Shown one piece after another: positions 26,778 through 34,959 of a DNA stretch of 64,000 nucleotides. The notes under the pieces were generated by a model. It saw only the letters and a list, made by a program, of their open reading frames with translations, did no database searches and was not told the DNA's origin. The stretch's first letter is position 1, and every line of letters starts with the position of its first letter. Position numbers and translations under genes: made by a program. Source of the stretch: Catonella massiliensis (GTDB lineage Bacteria; Bacillota; Clostridia; Lachnospirales; Lachnospiraceae); NCBI RefSeq assembly GCF_016651435.1, contig NZ_JAEPRJ010000001.1, forward strand, positions 1,240,001 through 1,304,000. Reading direction: 5' to 3'.

Positions 26778-27071
26778 TTATTTCTTAGGTAGTTCAATCT
26801 TTTTATTATCTTTTGATTCTTTGTAAAGAACTATCTTCTTTCCAATCACCTGTACAACCTGTGAATGCGTGCGCTCAGCGAGAACTTCAGCTATTTCACG
26901 AGGCTCATCCAGACAGTTCTTAAGTACGGATATTTTAATAAGCTCCCTTGTTTCAAGAACTTCTGCAATTGCAGAGGTAAATTCAGGGGTGATGCTGGAT
27001 TTCCCAACATTAAATACAGGATCTAACTTCATTGCAAGACCTTTAAGGTATGCTCTTTGTTTACTGGTCAT
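26778..27071 (-). CDS. yhbY: YhbY/CRM-domain RNA-binding protein
   Basis: Small 97-residue CRM-domain protein that binds pre-50S ribosomal particles. It reads MTSKQRAYLKGLAMKLDPVFNVGKSS, then GxxG-like and KISVLKNC segments. ATG 27071 is chosen because GGGAG lies just upstream; an in-frame TTG at 27095 is less likely. Dyad repeat copy B is centred about 40 bp upstream, between this gene and obg. Confidence 0.92.
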   Translation of the reverse strand: MTSKQRAYLKGLAMKLDPVFNVGKSSITPEFTSAIAEVLETRELIKISVLKNCLDEPREIAEVLAERTHSQVVQVIGKKIVLYKESKDNKKIELPKK

Positions 27072-27102
27072 ATAATCTCCCGCTATGTCAATCAATATTT
27101 AT

Positions 27103-27125
27103 TGATACAAGTGTCAAAAGTATAA
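27103..27125 (+). repeat. Dispersed dyad repeat, copy B
   Basis: Starts TGATACAAGTGTCAAAAG and is identical to copy A (minus strand, 7830-7852) for 23 bases. It lies in the 83 bp between obg and the yhbY start codon. On the minus strand the dyad contains TTGACA, so it could overlap a yhbY promoter. Confidence 0.75.
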
Positions 27126-27154
27126 TTATAAAATACTTTTTATAAACACATAAT

Positions 27155-28441
27155 TTACTTATAATAATCAAAACTCAGGTCACCAAGATTTACAAGGTCA
27201 CCCTCCTCTATTCCAAGCTCCTCTAATCTATCAATAACTCCCTGGTCACGCAGGAATTTTTGGAAGAAAGCAAAGCCCTTTTCATCATCAAGGTTAGTGT
27301 ATCCAAGCATTTTATCAATCTTGGAGCCCTTAACAAGGTATTCACCTTCCTTCACCTTTGTAATCTCAAGTGGACTCTCATCGATTACAAGGTCGGAGGC
27401 ATCAAATTCCTTATGGAAAATAACCGGAGTTCTGTCAAGTGTCTTAAGTATATCATTTACTGCATACAAAAGCTCTTTAATTCCCTTACCTGAAACTGCG
27501 GAAATAGGATAGATAGGAATATTTTCGCCATCAAAGGCTTCGTGGAATTCTTTAAGCTTTTCATCAGCCTCATCTCCATAGAATAAATCCATTTTATTGG
27601 CCGCAATTATCTGAGGAGTCTTAAGTAACTCAGGATTATAGTTTCCGAGCTCTTTATTGATATTTTTTATGTCTTCAATAGGGTCTCTTCCTTCTGAACC
27701 TGAAATATCAACTACATGGACAATGATTCTGGTTCTTTCAATATGCCTTAAGAACTGATGACCAAGGCCAACTCCCTCAGAAGCTCCCTCTATAAGTCCA
27801 GGTATATCAGCTATTACAAAGCCTGCACCGCCTCCAAGGTCTACCACTCCCAGATTAGGATGTAATGTGGTAAAGTGATAATTCGCTATCTTAGGCTTAG
27901 CATTGGTACATCTTGAAAGGATTGTTGACTTACCAACGTTTGGATAACCTACGAGGCCAACATCTGCAATAAGCTTTAATTCAAGAATCAGAGTAAGTTC
28001 AATGCCCGGTTTTCCCGGCTGTGCATAGGTAGGAACCTGCATTGTAGGGGTAGCGTAATTCATGTTGCCCTTACCGCCTTTGCCTCCCTTAAGTATGACT
28101 TCTCTCTGGTTATCTCCTGACATGTCCACTATAACCTTGCCGGATTCTGCCTCTTTTACCACAGTTCCCTCAGGAACCTTTATTATTATATCCTCGCCGT
28201 CTTTTCCATGACAACGTCTTCTTCCACCTTCATCGCCATCCTTGGCATAATACTTTCTAACATATCTGAATTCATTAAGTGTGTTTATATTTTTATCAAC
28301 TTCAAAAATAACATCGCCGCCATCACCGCCATCACCGCCATCCGGTCCACCGGCAGCTACAAACAATTCGCGCCTGAAGCTTACATGGCCATTCCCGCCA
28401 TTACCTGATTTAACATATATTTTTGCACTATCTGCAAACAT
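27155..28441 (-). CDS. obg: Obg family GTPase
   Basis: Essential GTPase for 50S assembly and stress signalling, 428 residues. The glycine-rich Obg fold (1-158: SGNGGNGHVSFRRE, GGDGGDGGDV), the G domain (159-330: GYPNVGKST, DIPGLIEGASEG, NKMD) and a C-terminal OCT domain (~350-428) are all present. AAGGAAG precedes the ATG. It follows rpmA but a terminator lies between them, so it is at least partly uncoupled from the ribosomal-protein genes. Confidence 0.97.
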   Translation of the reverse strand: MFADSAKIYVKSGNGGNGHVSFRRELFVAAGGPDGGDGGDGGDVIFEVDKNINTLNEFRYVRKYYAKDGDEGGRRRCHGKDGEDIIIKVPEGTVVKEAESGKVIVDMSGDNQREVILKGGKGGKGNMNYATPTMQVPTYAQPGKPGIELTLILELKLIADVGLVGYPNVGKSTILSRCTNAKPKIANYHFTTLHPNLGVVDLGGGAGFVIADIPGLIEGASEGVGLGHQFLRHIERTRIIVHVVDISGSEGRDPIEDIKNINKELGNYNPELLKTPQIIAANKMDLFYGDEADEKLKEFHEAFDGENIPIYPISAVSGKGIKELLYAVNDILKTLDRTPVIFHKEFDASDLVIDESPLEITKVKEGEYLVKGSKIDKMLGYTNLDDEKGFAFFQKFLRDQGVIDRLEELGIEEGDLVNLGDLSFDYYK

Positions 28442-28469
28442 TTTTATCTTCCTTTATCCCTGTTTCATT

Positions 28470-28509
28470 AAAAAATGCCCCAAATCTATGTATTACAAAG
28501 ATTTGGGGC
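28470..28509 (-). terminator. Terminator between rpmA and obg
   Basis: On the minus strand GCCCCAAATCT pairs perfectly with AGATTTGGGGC (28509-28499 and 28487-28477), 11-base loop, followed by ATTTTTT. It should end or attenuate the rplU-prp-rpmA transcript before obg. Confidence 0.92.
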
Positions 28510-28522
28510 CAATTATCAGTTA

Positions 28523-28813
28523 TTATTCAGCAACAGCTACAGGATATACAGAAACCTGCTTTTTGTCTCTGCCTAATCTCTCAAATTTAACTTTTCCATC
28601 AACTGTAGCAAATAATGTGTCATCCTTACCGATTCCAACATTTGTACCTGGATGGATATGAGTTCCGCGCTGTCTATAAAGAATATTTCCAGCTAATACG
28701 AACTGACCATCTGCTCTCTTAGCACCAAGTCTTTTTGACTCAGAATCTCTGCCGTTCTTAGTAGAACCAACACCCTTCTTATGAGCAAAAAACTGAAGGT
28801 TCAATCTTATCAT
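28523..28813 (-). CDS. rpmA: 50S ribosomal protein L27 with cleavable N-terminus
   Basis: Core ribosomal protein near the peptidyl transferase centre, 96 residues. The N-terminal extension [13 protein letters not shown] contains the LNLQFF-A site that the protease Prp cuts in Bacillota; the mature protein would start AHKKGVGST. The rest ([20 protein letters not shown]) is highly conserved. The protease gene lies immediately upstream, 4 bp away. Confidence 0.97.
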   Translation of the reverse strand: MIRLNLQFFAHKKGVGSTKNGRDSESKRLGAKRADGQFVLAGNILYRQRGTHIHPGTNVGIGKDDTLFATVDGKVKFERLGRDKKQVSVYPVAVAE

Positions 28814-28817
28814 CGCA

Positions 28818-29147
28818 TTACACCTCCTGCCTTAATATAGTAATGAACTTTTTACCGTATTCTTGTGATATTCCATCGAGTCCAAGCATAAGAGACTTCA
28901 TAAGTAAATCAGCCTTGTCGCTTAATTTACTCTTAAACTCTGCTTTTAGATAGCCCTTTTTAGGCTCATCATAAGCATCGAATTCATCTTTACAAAAGAC
29001 CTCAATAGAGTTTAGCGTATTAATAGCCAATATAGAAACTGCGGCACATACAATATCTTTACCGGAATCGGCAAATAATGCATGACCTGAAAATTCTATA
29101 CCCTTATAACCGCCATCTTTGTCTACCGACACAACAACCTTAATCAT
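28818..29147 (-). CDS. prp: Ribosomal-processing cysteine protease Prp
   Basis: Cleaves the N-terminal extension of L27. The 109-residue protein carries the catalytic pair in [18 protein letters not shown], histidine and cysteine near residues 22 and 34. Its place between rplU and rpmA is the standard order in Bacillota whose L27 has the extension. It begins two bases after the rplU stop. Confidence 0.95.
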   Translation of the reverse strand: MIKVVVSVDKDGGYKGIEFSGHALFADSGKDIVCAAVSILAINTLNSIEVFCKDEFDAYDEPKKGYLKAEFKSKLSDKADLLMKSLMLGLDGISQEYGKKFITILRQEV

Positions 29148-29149
29148 GA

Positions 29150-29458
29150 TTAAGCGTTAATCTTTTCAATCTTAAGCTTTGTGTACAACTGTCTGTGTCC
29201 GTTTTTCTTGTGGTATCCACTTTTACGTTTATACTTGTAAACAATAACCTTAGGTCCCTTGCCTTCTTTTTCAACTGTAGCTGTTACAGTAGCACCAGCT
29301 ACTACAGGGTTTCCAAGAACGAACTTGTCACCACCGATTGCAAGAACCTGATCAAAGGTATAAGTCTCTCCGGCTGCTACACCAAGCTTTTCAACCTGGA
29401 TAACATCACCTTCAGCTACCTTATACTGCTTACCACCTGTTGCAATAATTGCGTACAT
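29150..29458 (-). CDS. rplU: 50S ribosomal protein L21
   Basis: Binds 23S rRNA; 102 residues beginning [19 protein letters not shown] and ending with the conserved [21 protein letters not shown] tail region. GGAGGAG precedes the ATG. It is the first gene of the rplU-prp-rpmA operon and sits behind an L21 leader RNA and a good promoter. Confidence 0.97.
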   Translation of the reverse strand: MYAIIATGGKQYKVAEGDVIQVEKLGVAAGETYTFDQVLAIGGDKFVLGNPVVAGATVTATVEKEGKGPKVIVYKYKRKSGYHKKNGHRQLYTKLKIEKINA

Positions 29459-29536
29459 ATGGCTCCTCCTATTATAATTCTCGCCTGCTTAGGTGTTGTC
29501 ATTTGGACAAACTTCTACCCACACAGTGCGGCACAA
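29459..29536 (-). ncRNA. L21 leader (ribosomal protein autoregulatory leader)
   Basis: The minus strand from the predicted start near 29536 has GTGCCGCACTGTGTGGGT, a GTTTGTCC segment and ACACCTAAGCAGGCG before the ribosome binding site. This arrangement matches the L21 leader found before rplU in Bacillota, where L21 is thought to bind and regulate its own mRNA. Recognition is from conserved sequence blocks, not from a covariance search. Confidence 0.75.
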
Positions 29537-29542
29537 AATATA

Positions 29543-29571
29543 GTTTAGCATACAGAGAGAGGGATGTCAAC
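29543..29571 (-). promoter_or_regulatory. Promoter of the rplU operon
   Basis: On the minus strand TTGACA (29571-29566), 17-bp spacer, TAAACT (29548-29543). The -35 overlaps the last codon positions and stop of the upstream fucosidase gene, which has no terminator of its own. Confidence 0.8.
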
Positions 29572-31855
29572 AAATTTTTATTTCTTTTGACAAGGAATCC
29601 TTATCAAATATCAGGTTTTCCATATTTCCATTGTAGCAAAGCTTCACACTCCCATACTTTTTGGCTCTTATAACTATATGAGTTACCTTGCCATTTTCCC
29701 AGTCCACATCAAGACTATAGCCTCCCTTTGCTCGTATGCCTTTTACAAACCCTGTATTAAATGCTTTTGGCAGGGCAGGCAAGAGTTCAATCCTCTCTTC
29801 ATCACTTTGGAGTATCATTTCAATCACAGCAGCAGCAAAGCCAAAATTACCATCAATCTGGAAAGGCGGATGAGCGCAGAATAAATTAGGATAAGTTCCT
29901 CCTCCTGTCACCATAATATTCTCTTCAACCGTGTAACGGAGTTGATTCTTTAAGAGGTTTAATGCACTTTCTGCTTCTTTAAGCCTTGCATAGAGGCAGG
30001 CTTTCCAAGCTATACACCAGCCTGTTCCATCATCCCCTCTCCTGTTAAGGGAAGTTTCGCAGGCTTTTTTAAGCTCTTTATCCTTGATTAGATTGCCCGG
30101 ATACAAGCCATAAAGGTGGGATACATGCCTATGATGCACATCATTTTCGGCGTAGTCAACGAACCATTCACATAAAGCGCCGGTTTTCCCTATCTTAAAA
30201 GGCGGGAGCTTCTTAAGTGTATTTAAGACCTCCTTATCTTTCTCCAGACCTAAGATATCCTGTATAGTAAGATAGTTAGCAAATAGCTCCTTAATTATGG
30301 TTATATCCATTGTAGATGCATAGGTTAGAGCATGAACTCCTCCTTTATCATCTACGAAGTAGTTTTCCGGGGAGGTTGATGGTATGGTAACTAAATATCC
30401 ATCTACCTCTCTCAAATAGTCAAGGTAAAATTTCACTGCTCCATCAATAATAGGATAAGCAGTATCCCTTAAGAAATCTTCATCTTGTTCATAGAGATAA
30501 TGCTCAAAAAGGTGTCTGCAAAGCCAGCCGCCACTCATCTGCCAAAGACCATACACAGATGGGTTGTCATCACCTGCATTTAAGCCCACTGGGGTAGAGT
30601 GTCCCCATAAATCCACATTGTGATGGCTTACCCAGCCTCTTGCTCCATACATCTTCTTAGCTGTCTCCTCCCCCCTCTTGCTTACCTTTTCTAAAAGCTC
30701 AAAGAGAGGTCTATGGAAGTCAGAAAGACCTGTGGACTCAGCTATCCAGTAGTTCATTTCAGTATTGATATTAACAGTGTAGTTAGAGCTCCAAGGCGCT
30801 CTTAAAATATCTGACCATATTCCCTGTAGATTGGCACATTCGGTTCCGGGCTTTGATGATGTAATTAGCAAATACCTTGCATATTGAGTCATTAGCTCAT
30901 ATATGTAGCCGTCATCTATATCTTTGGCATCTTTAATAGCCTTAACTGTATCCTTATTTTCTGAATCTGAAAGAGAAATTTCAAATGTTTTAAAATGAGG
31001 AGTAAAAGCCTCTTTGTGTTCTGTTAAAGATTTGTCAAAGCCCTGTTCCCTTACCTTTTTAAGCCTGTTTTTACAGAATTCTTCTAAGTTTTCTTTATTC
31101 TTGTAATCAGTATCACCTGTTAAATAAAGCTCAACCTTGTCAGCATTATTAATAATGAGCTTATCATCTTTTATCCGCATTTCACCTGAATGTATTAAAA
31201 CTTCAAGCATGAGTACAAAGTTAAGACCTTTGCCATCTTCATATCTTATAGGTTCAGGTACGTTAAAATAATTTGGAGCCGCATAGATTGGCGCCCTGCC
31301 CTTAAGAGTAAGCCTGTTTTCACTGCTATTTAGGCAATAATGCAGTTTACTATCAAGAGATACTTGAAGAGATAGTCCTCTGTTTTCACCCTCCAAACGG
31401 GCTACTAAAGTGCTGTCGCAAAAGCTTACAAAAGCAGACAGATGTCTCTTAGAGGAATTATTCCCAGCCTCCATTTTGTAAACAGCAGTATCAAGAGATA
31501 GTTCCCTGTAAAATGAAGTTTTAGCCTCATCTTCATCCAAGTACTTTATTATTAGATTACCTGCAGGAAGATAGCACTCAGTCCAGTCGCCAAGCACATA
31601 TCTCTTGCTAATCTCCTCTGCTTCTTTGTATTCTTCTTTTAAGATATGCTCCCTTATCTCTTCCAGTTTGTCTGGGCTAAACAGTGGATTCATCTTATTT
31701 TTTTCTTCACCCGACCAAAGAGTATCAAGATTGAGGCTTATGTCCTCATAAGCCTCATATGAATTTACTCTTGCGCCAAAATCTCCGCTGCCAAGCGGAA
31801 GTCCGTCATAACGAAACTTTGCAGCTTCTCCGTATTTTAGATTGTATTTTTTCAT
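29567..31855 (-). CDS. Glycoside hydrolase family 95 alpha-L-fucosidase
   Basis: GH95 enzymes release terminal alpha-1,2-linked L-fucose (some act on galactose) by inversion. The protein of 762 residues has the N-terminal beta domain (LPLGSGDFGARV, SLNLDTLWSGEE) and the (alpha/alpha)6 catalytic barrel with GTECANLQGIWSD, NINTEMNYWIAESTGL, GWVSHHNVDLWGH and HRHVSHLYGLYPG. There is no signal peptide, so it acts on imported sugars in the cytoplasm. ATG 31855 is eight bases after the preceding stop; an in-frame TTG at 31882 would overlap. It ends an operon with a sugar ABC transporter. Confidence 0.9.
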   Translation of the reverse strand: MKKYNLKYGEAAKFRYDGLPLGSGDFGARVNSYEAYEDISLNLDTLWSGEEKNKMNPLFSPDKLEEIREHILKEEYKEAEEISKRYVLGDWTECYLPAGNLIIKYLDEDEAKTSFYRELSLDTAVYKMEAGNNSSKRHLSAFVSFCDSTLVARLEGENRGLSLQVSLDSKLHYCLNSSENRLTLKGRAPIYAAPNYFNVPEPIRYEDGKGLNFVLMLEVLIHSGEMRIKDDKLIINNADKVELYLTGDTDYKNKENLEEFCKNRLKKVREQGFDKSLTEHKEAFTPHFKTFEISLSDSENKDTVKAIKDAKDIDDGYIYELMTQYARYLLITSSKPGTECANLQGIWSDILRAPWSSNYTVNINTEMNYWIAESTGLSDFHRPLFELLEKVSKRGEETAKKMYGARGWVSHHNVDLWGHSTPVGLNAGDDNPSVYGLWQMSGGWLCRHLFEHYLYEQDEDFLRDTAYPIIDGAVKFYLDYLREVDGYLVTIPSTSPENYFVDDKGGVHALTYASTMDITIIKELFANYLTIQDILGLEKDKEVLNTLKKLPPFKIGKTGALCEWFVDYAENDVHHRHVSHLYGLYPGNLIKDKELKKACETSLNRRGDDGTGWCIAWKACLYARLKEAESALNLLKNQLRYTVEENIMVTGGGTYPNLFCAHPPFQIDGNFGFAAAVIEMILQSDEERIELLPALPKAFNTGFVKGIRAKGGYSLDVDWENGKVTHIVIRAKKYGSVKLCYNGNMENLIFDKDSLSKEIKIC

Positions 31856-31863
31856 ATTTCGCC

Positions 31864-33063
31864 CTATCTTCTGTTTATCCAAGCTCCATTTGTAAAATCA
31901 GGAATTGCAACAGGTGCTCCTCCCATATTTATTGACTGTTCTGCAAGCACTGAAATACTCATCCAGGCAGCCATATCGTATACATCTATATTAGGCTCTT
32001 TTTTATTTAATACACAGTCAATAAAATCTGAAAATACCAGATAATCCATGCCATCATGACCTTTTTTGACACCATTTTCAAGGTATTCTTTCCAGAGCGG
32101 ATGTTCATATTTTTTGTGATACTCCTCAACATTGTTCCAATGCTTGCTCCACTCAAAATGCTCCTTCTCACTATATTCGTTATCCAAAAAAATGGAATGA
32201 TTATCTTCGGTATACATACCCTTTGTGCCGTGAATGGTATAGCCTCTTGAATAGTACCGAGGCAGTGTAGTATCAAGGCTTAGAAGTATGGTCTCTCCAT
32301 TTGCACATTTAATTATTGTATTTACAATATCAGCCTGATTAAAGGTTGTATTTATCAGTTCTTCATCATCACTCTTTTTTTCTTTGATATACTCACTGAG
32401 TCCAAAGGAGCCCGAAGCAACTGATGTAAGGCTAAGCATACGGTTTCCCTTATTAATGTTAAGCAGCTTTGCTATCGGACCTAATTCATGAGTCGGATAG
32501 TTCTCTGTATTTCTATGTATGTAGTTATTTAGCCTGTAATGACGGTTTTCCTTGCCAAAAGCTATTTCGCCTCTAAGGTCGTGCTTGTAGCCTCCCTCAC
32601 AATGAACTATCCTTCCAAGAAGCCCTAGTTCTTTCATATGGCTTACAAGCATTTCATCTCTACCATATACACAGTTTTCAAGGAGCATTACAGGAACCTT
32701 TGTCTCCTCATAGGCTTCAACTATTTTCCAACATTCTCTAAGAGAATAAGCTCCACCAACCTCACAGCCTACAGCCTTGCCTTTATGCATTGCCTCTATA
32801 CATATATCAATATGTTTATCCCATGAAGTACAAAGAATAACAGCATCTACATCTTCCATTTCAAGGATTTCTTTATAATTTGTTGTAGTCTTAGGTCGTG
32901 GAAATCCCGCCTGCTCCACAATATCAGCACATTCCTTGCATCTGTCTTCATACTTGTCACAAATGGCTGTAAACTGAGCTAAAGGATGCTCAAGATACGC
33001 TGTTTTAAGAAGTCCTCTTCCTCTGCTTCCAAGACCAATCATAGCCAATCTTAATTTTTCCAT
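31864..33063 (-). CDS. Gfo/Idh/MocA family protein resembling GH109
   Basis: A 399-residue NAD-binding protein: Rossmann motif IGLGSRGRG at 10-18, then the Gfo/Idh C-terminal fold. The segments CEGGYKHDLRGE and YPTHELGPIAKLLNINKGNRM resemble GH109, the subgroup that uses tightly bound NAD to hydrolyse alpha-N-acetylgalactosamine. A plain sugar dehydrogenase is the alternative. It has no signal peptide. Its position eight bases before the GH95 gene and after sugar permeases points to cytoplasmic glycan breakdown. Confidence 0.8.
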   Translation of the reverse strand: MEKLRLAMIGLGSRGRGLLKTAYLEHPLAQFTAICDKYEDRCKECADIVEQAGFPRPKTTTNYKEILEMEDVDAVILCTSWDKHIDICIEAMHKGKAVGCEVGGAYSLRECWKIVEAYEETKVPVMLLENCVYGRDEMLVSHMKELGLLGRIVHCEGGYKHDLRGEIAFGKENRHYRLNNYIHRNTENYPTHELGPIAKLLNINKGNRMLSLTSVASGSFGLSEYIKEKKSDDEELINTTFNQADIVNTIIKCANGETILLSLDTTLPRYYSRGYTIHGTKGMYTEDNHSIFLDNEYSEKEHFEWSKHWNNVEEYHKKYEHPLWKEYLENGVKKGHDGMDYLVFSDFIDCVLNKKEPNIDVYDMAAWMSISVLAEQSINMGGAPVAIPDFTNGAWINRR

Positions 33064-33112
33064 TTTAATATTCTCCTATTTTAATCTAATGTTCTTCTGT
33101 TTAAATTATATT

Positions 33113-33940
33113 TTACCCCTTAACTCCCGATAAAGCAATTCCTTCAATAAACTGTTCCTGAAAAATTGCAAATAGAATTAAAAGTGGTGCAACTGACATA
33201 ACTGCTCCAGCCATCATAAGAGGATAATCAGTTACATATTGCCCCTGTAAGCTGGAAAGACCTGCAGCAAGTGTCATTTTTTGCTCAGATGTATTAACTA
33301 TGAGTGGCCACATCAGATCATTCCAAGCAAATCTTAAAGTTAATATACCAAGTGCTACAAGACCTGACTTAACAAGAGGAAGCATTATTTTATAGTATAT
33401 CATAAACCTGTTACACCCATCAATTCTTGCTGCATCCTCGAGCGAATCTGGTAATGATTTAAAGAACTGTCTTAACAAAAATGTACCAAATATACTGAAG
33501 AGGTTTGGTAAAAATAGAGCAGGTAAGCTATTTAACAAACCTAAGCCCTGAATAATTTGATACTGTGGTAGTATAAAAAATGACGAAGGTATCATAAGTA
33601 CAGAGAGTAATATTGTAAAAATAACATTCTTTCCGGGAAATTTCAGTCTTGCAAATGCATAAGCTGCCATTGAGCAGAATAGAAGCTGTACAGATACAAT
33701 TACAACAGCATTAATTATAGTATTTAAGTACATTCTACCAAAGGGAATTGCTTTAAAAACAGCAAAGTAATTCTTTATCAACCATTCCTTTGGGAAAATA
33801 GTAATTGGTATTTTAATTGATTCAATTTGGCTCTTAAATGATGTTAATATCATCCATATAAAAGGAAAAACTGTAATGCCAACTCCACCAATTAATATTA
33901 TGTATACAAAAAACTTCCCAATATTATATTTTTTATTCAT
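33113..33940 (-). CDS. Carbohydrate ABC transporter permease (MalG/AraQ type)
   Basis: One of two membrane subunits of a CUT1 sugar importer, 275 residues with six predicted helices. The cytoplasmic EAA loop reads DAARIDGCNRFMIYYKIMLPLVKSGL, where the ATPase docks. It starts eight bases after the stop of the partner permease. No ATPase gene is in the operon, so a shared MsmX-like ATPase encoded elsewhere is likely. Confidence 0.93.
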   Translation of the reverse strand: MNKKYNIGKFFVYIILIGGVGITVFPFIWMILTSFKSQIESIKIPITIFPKEWLIKNYFAVFKAIPFGRMYLNTIINAVVIVSVQLLFCSMAAYAFARLKFPGKNVIFTILLSVLMIPSSFFILPQYQIIQGLGLLNSLPALFLPNLFSIFGTFLLRQFFKSLPDSLEDAARIDGCNRFMIYYKIMLPLVKSGLVALGILTLRFAWNDLMWPLIVNTSEQKMTLAAGLSSLQGQYVTDYPLMMAGAVMSVAPLLILFAIFQEQFIEGIALSGVKG

Positions 33941-33948
33941 ATACCCTC

Positions 33949-34842
33949 CTATTCATAATTTACCCATTTTTTCTGAAGCTTCATCTGTATAAGGGTAACA
34001 AGCATTATTATTAGAAAAAGGAAGACCGCAAGAGCAGAGGCATAGCCCTTTTTAGAATATGAAAATGCATTTCTGAAAAAGTACATAACCATACTCTGAG
34101 TCGCCTCCATAGCTATACCACTTTCTTTTATCATCATATATATAGTATCAAATGTTTGAAAAGTTCCTATCAAATTGGTTATGAGTACAAAAAAGAGTGT
34201 AGGTGTGACCAATGGTAAAGTTATTCCAAAAAACTGTTTTACCGGGCTTGCTCCATCAATGGATGCTGCTTCATAATATGTTTTTGAAATTCCTTGTATG
34301 CCTGCAAGAAGTATAATCATATTATATCCGACATTTATCCAAATACTAACCAAACATATCGAAAGAAGAGCTGTGTTAGGATTAGTAAGGAAATTTACTG
34401 AATCAAAACCAAGTGCATTTAAGATTGCATTTATAATTCCGTGATCACTGTTATACATCCATTTCCATATCATTGCAACTGCCGCACCCATTGTTATAGC
34501 TGGAATGAAATATACAACCCTAAAGAATCCTCTTCCTTTAATTTTGGTATTGAGTAAAGCTGCAAGTATAAGTGAAATTATTATGGTTCCTGGAACTATT
34601 ACTATTACATAGCTAAAGGTATTAAATAATGATGACCACATTTTAGGATCATTAAACATAGTTAAGTAATTATCAAGTCCCACAAATGAACGTTTATTAA
34701 ACGAGCCAACCTCATAAAAACTATCAATAATTACTTTAAATATAGGATATATATAAAATACTAATAGTCCTGCAACAACAGGAAAAATCATTAAATATCC
34801 TGTGAGCCACTCTTTATTCAGCTTAATAGAAGTTTTTTTCAT
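33949..34842 (-). CDS. Sugar ABC transporter permease (MalF/LacF type)
   Basis: Partner permease of 297 residues with six predicted helices and the EAA loop YEAASIDGASPVKQFFGITLPLVTP. AGGAGG-like sequence precedes the start. It follows the binding-protein gene after a 117-bp gap holding a strong hairpin, a layout that often makes the binding protein more abundant than the permeases. Confidence 0.93.
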   Translation of the reverse strand: MKKTSIKLNKEWLTGYLMIFPVVAGLLVFYIYPIFKVIIDSFYEVGSFNKRSFVGLDNYLTMFNDPKMWSSLFNTFSYVIVIVPGTIIISLILAALLNTKIKGRGFFRVVYFIPAITMGAAVAMIWKWMYNSDHGIINAILNALGFDSVNFLTNPNTALLSICLVSIWINVGYNMIILLAGIQGISKTYYEAASIDGASPVKQFFGITLPLVTPTLFFVLITNLIGTFQTFDTIYMMIKESGIAMEATQSMVMYFFRNAFSYSKKGYASALAVFLFLIIMLVTLIQMKLQKKWVNYE

Positions 34843-34867
34843 TGTGCCTCCTAACTTTATAGAAACA

Positions 34868-34891
34868 GGGCGTACTCGAAACAGTACGCCC
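34868..34891 (-). other. Hairpin between binding protein and permease genes
   Basis: GGGCGTACT (34868-34876) and AGTACGCCC (34883-34891) make a perfect 9-bp GC-rich stem with a 6-base loop. No U-run follows, so it more likely stabilises the upstream message or attenuates than terminates. A smaller TTGGA/TCCAA hairpin follows at 34905-34918. Confidence 0.7.
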
Positions 34892-34959
34892 CACCTTTAT
34901 CGACTTGGACTAATCCAAATATTTTGCAAAAAGCTTACCTTTCTGAACATTGTTTGCCT

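Noticed and set aside
31856..31882. TTG at 31882 as start of the GH95 gene
   Set aside because: GGAG is only one base from it, and it would overlap the upstream gene; ATG 31855 fits the spacing.
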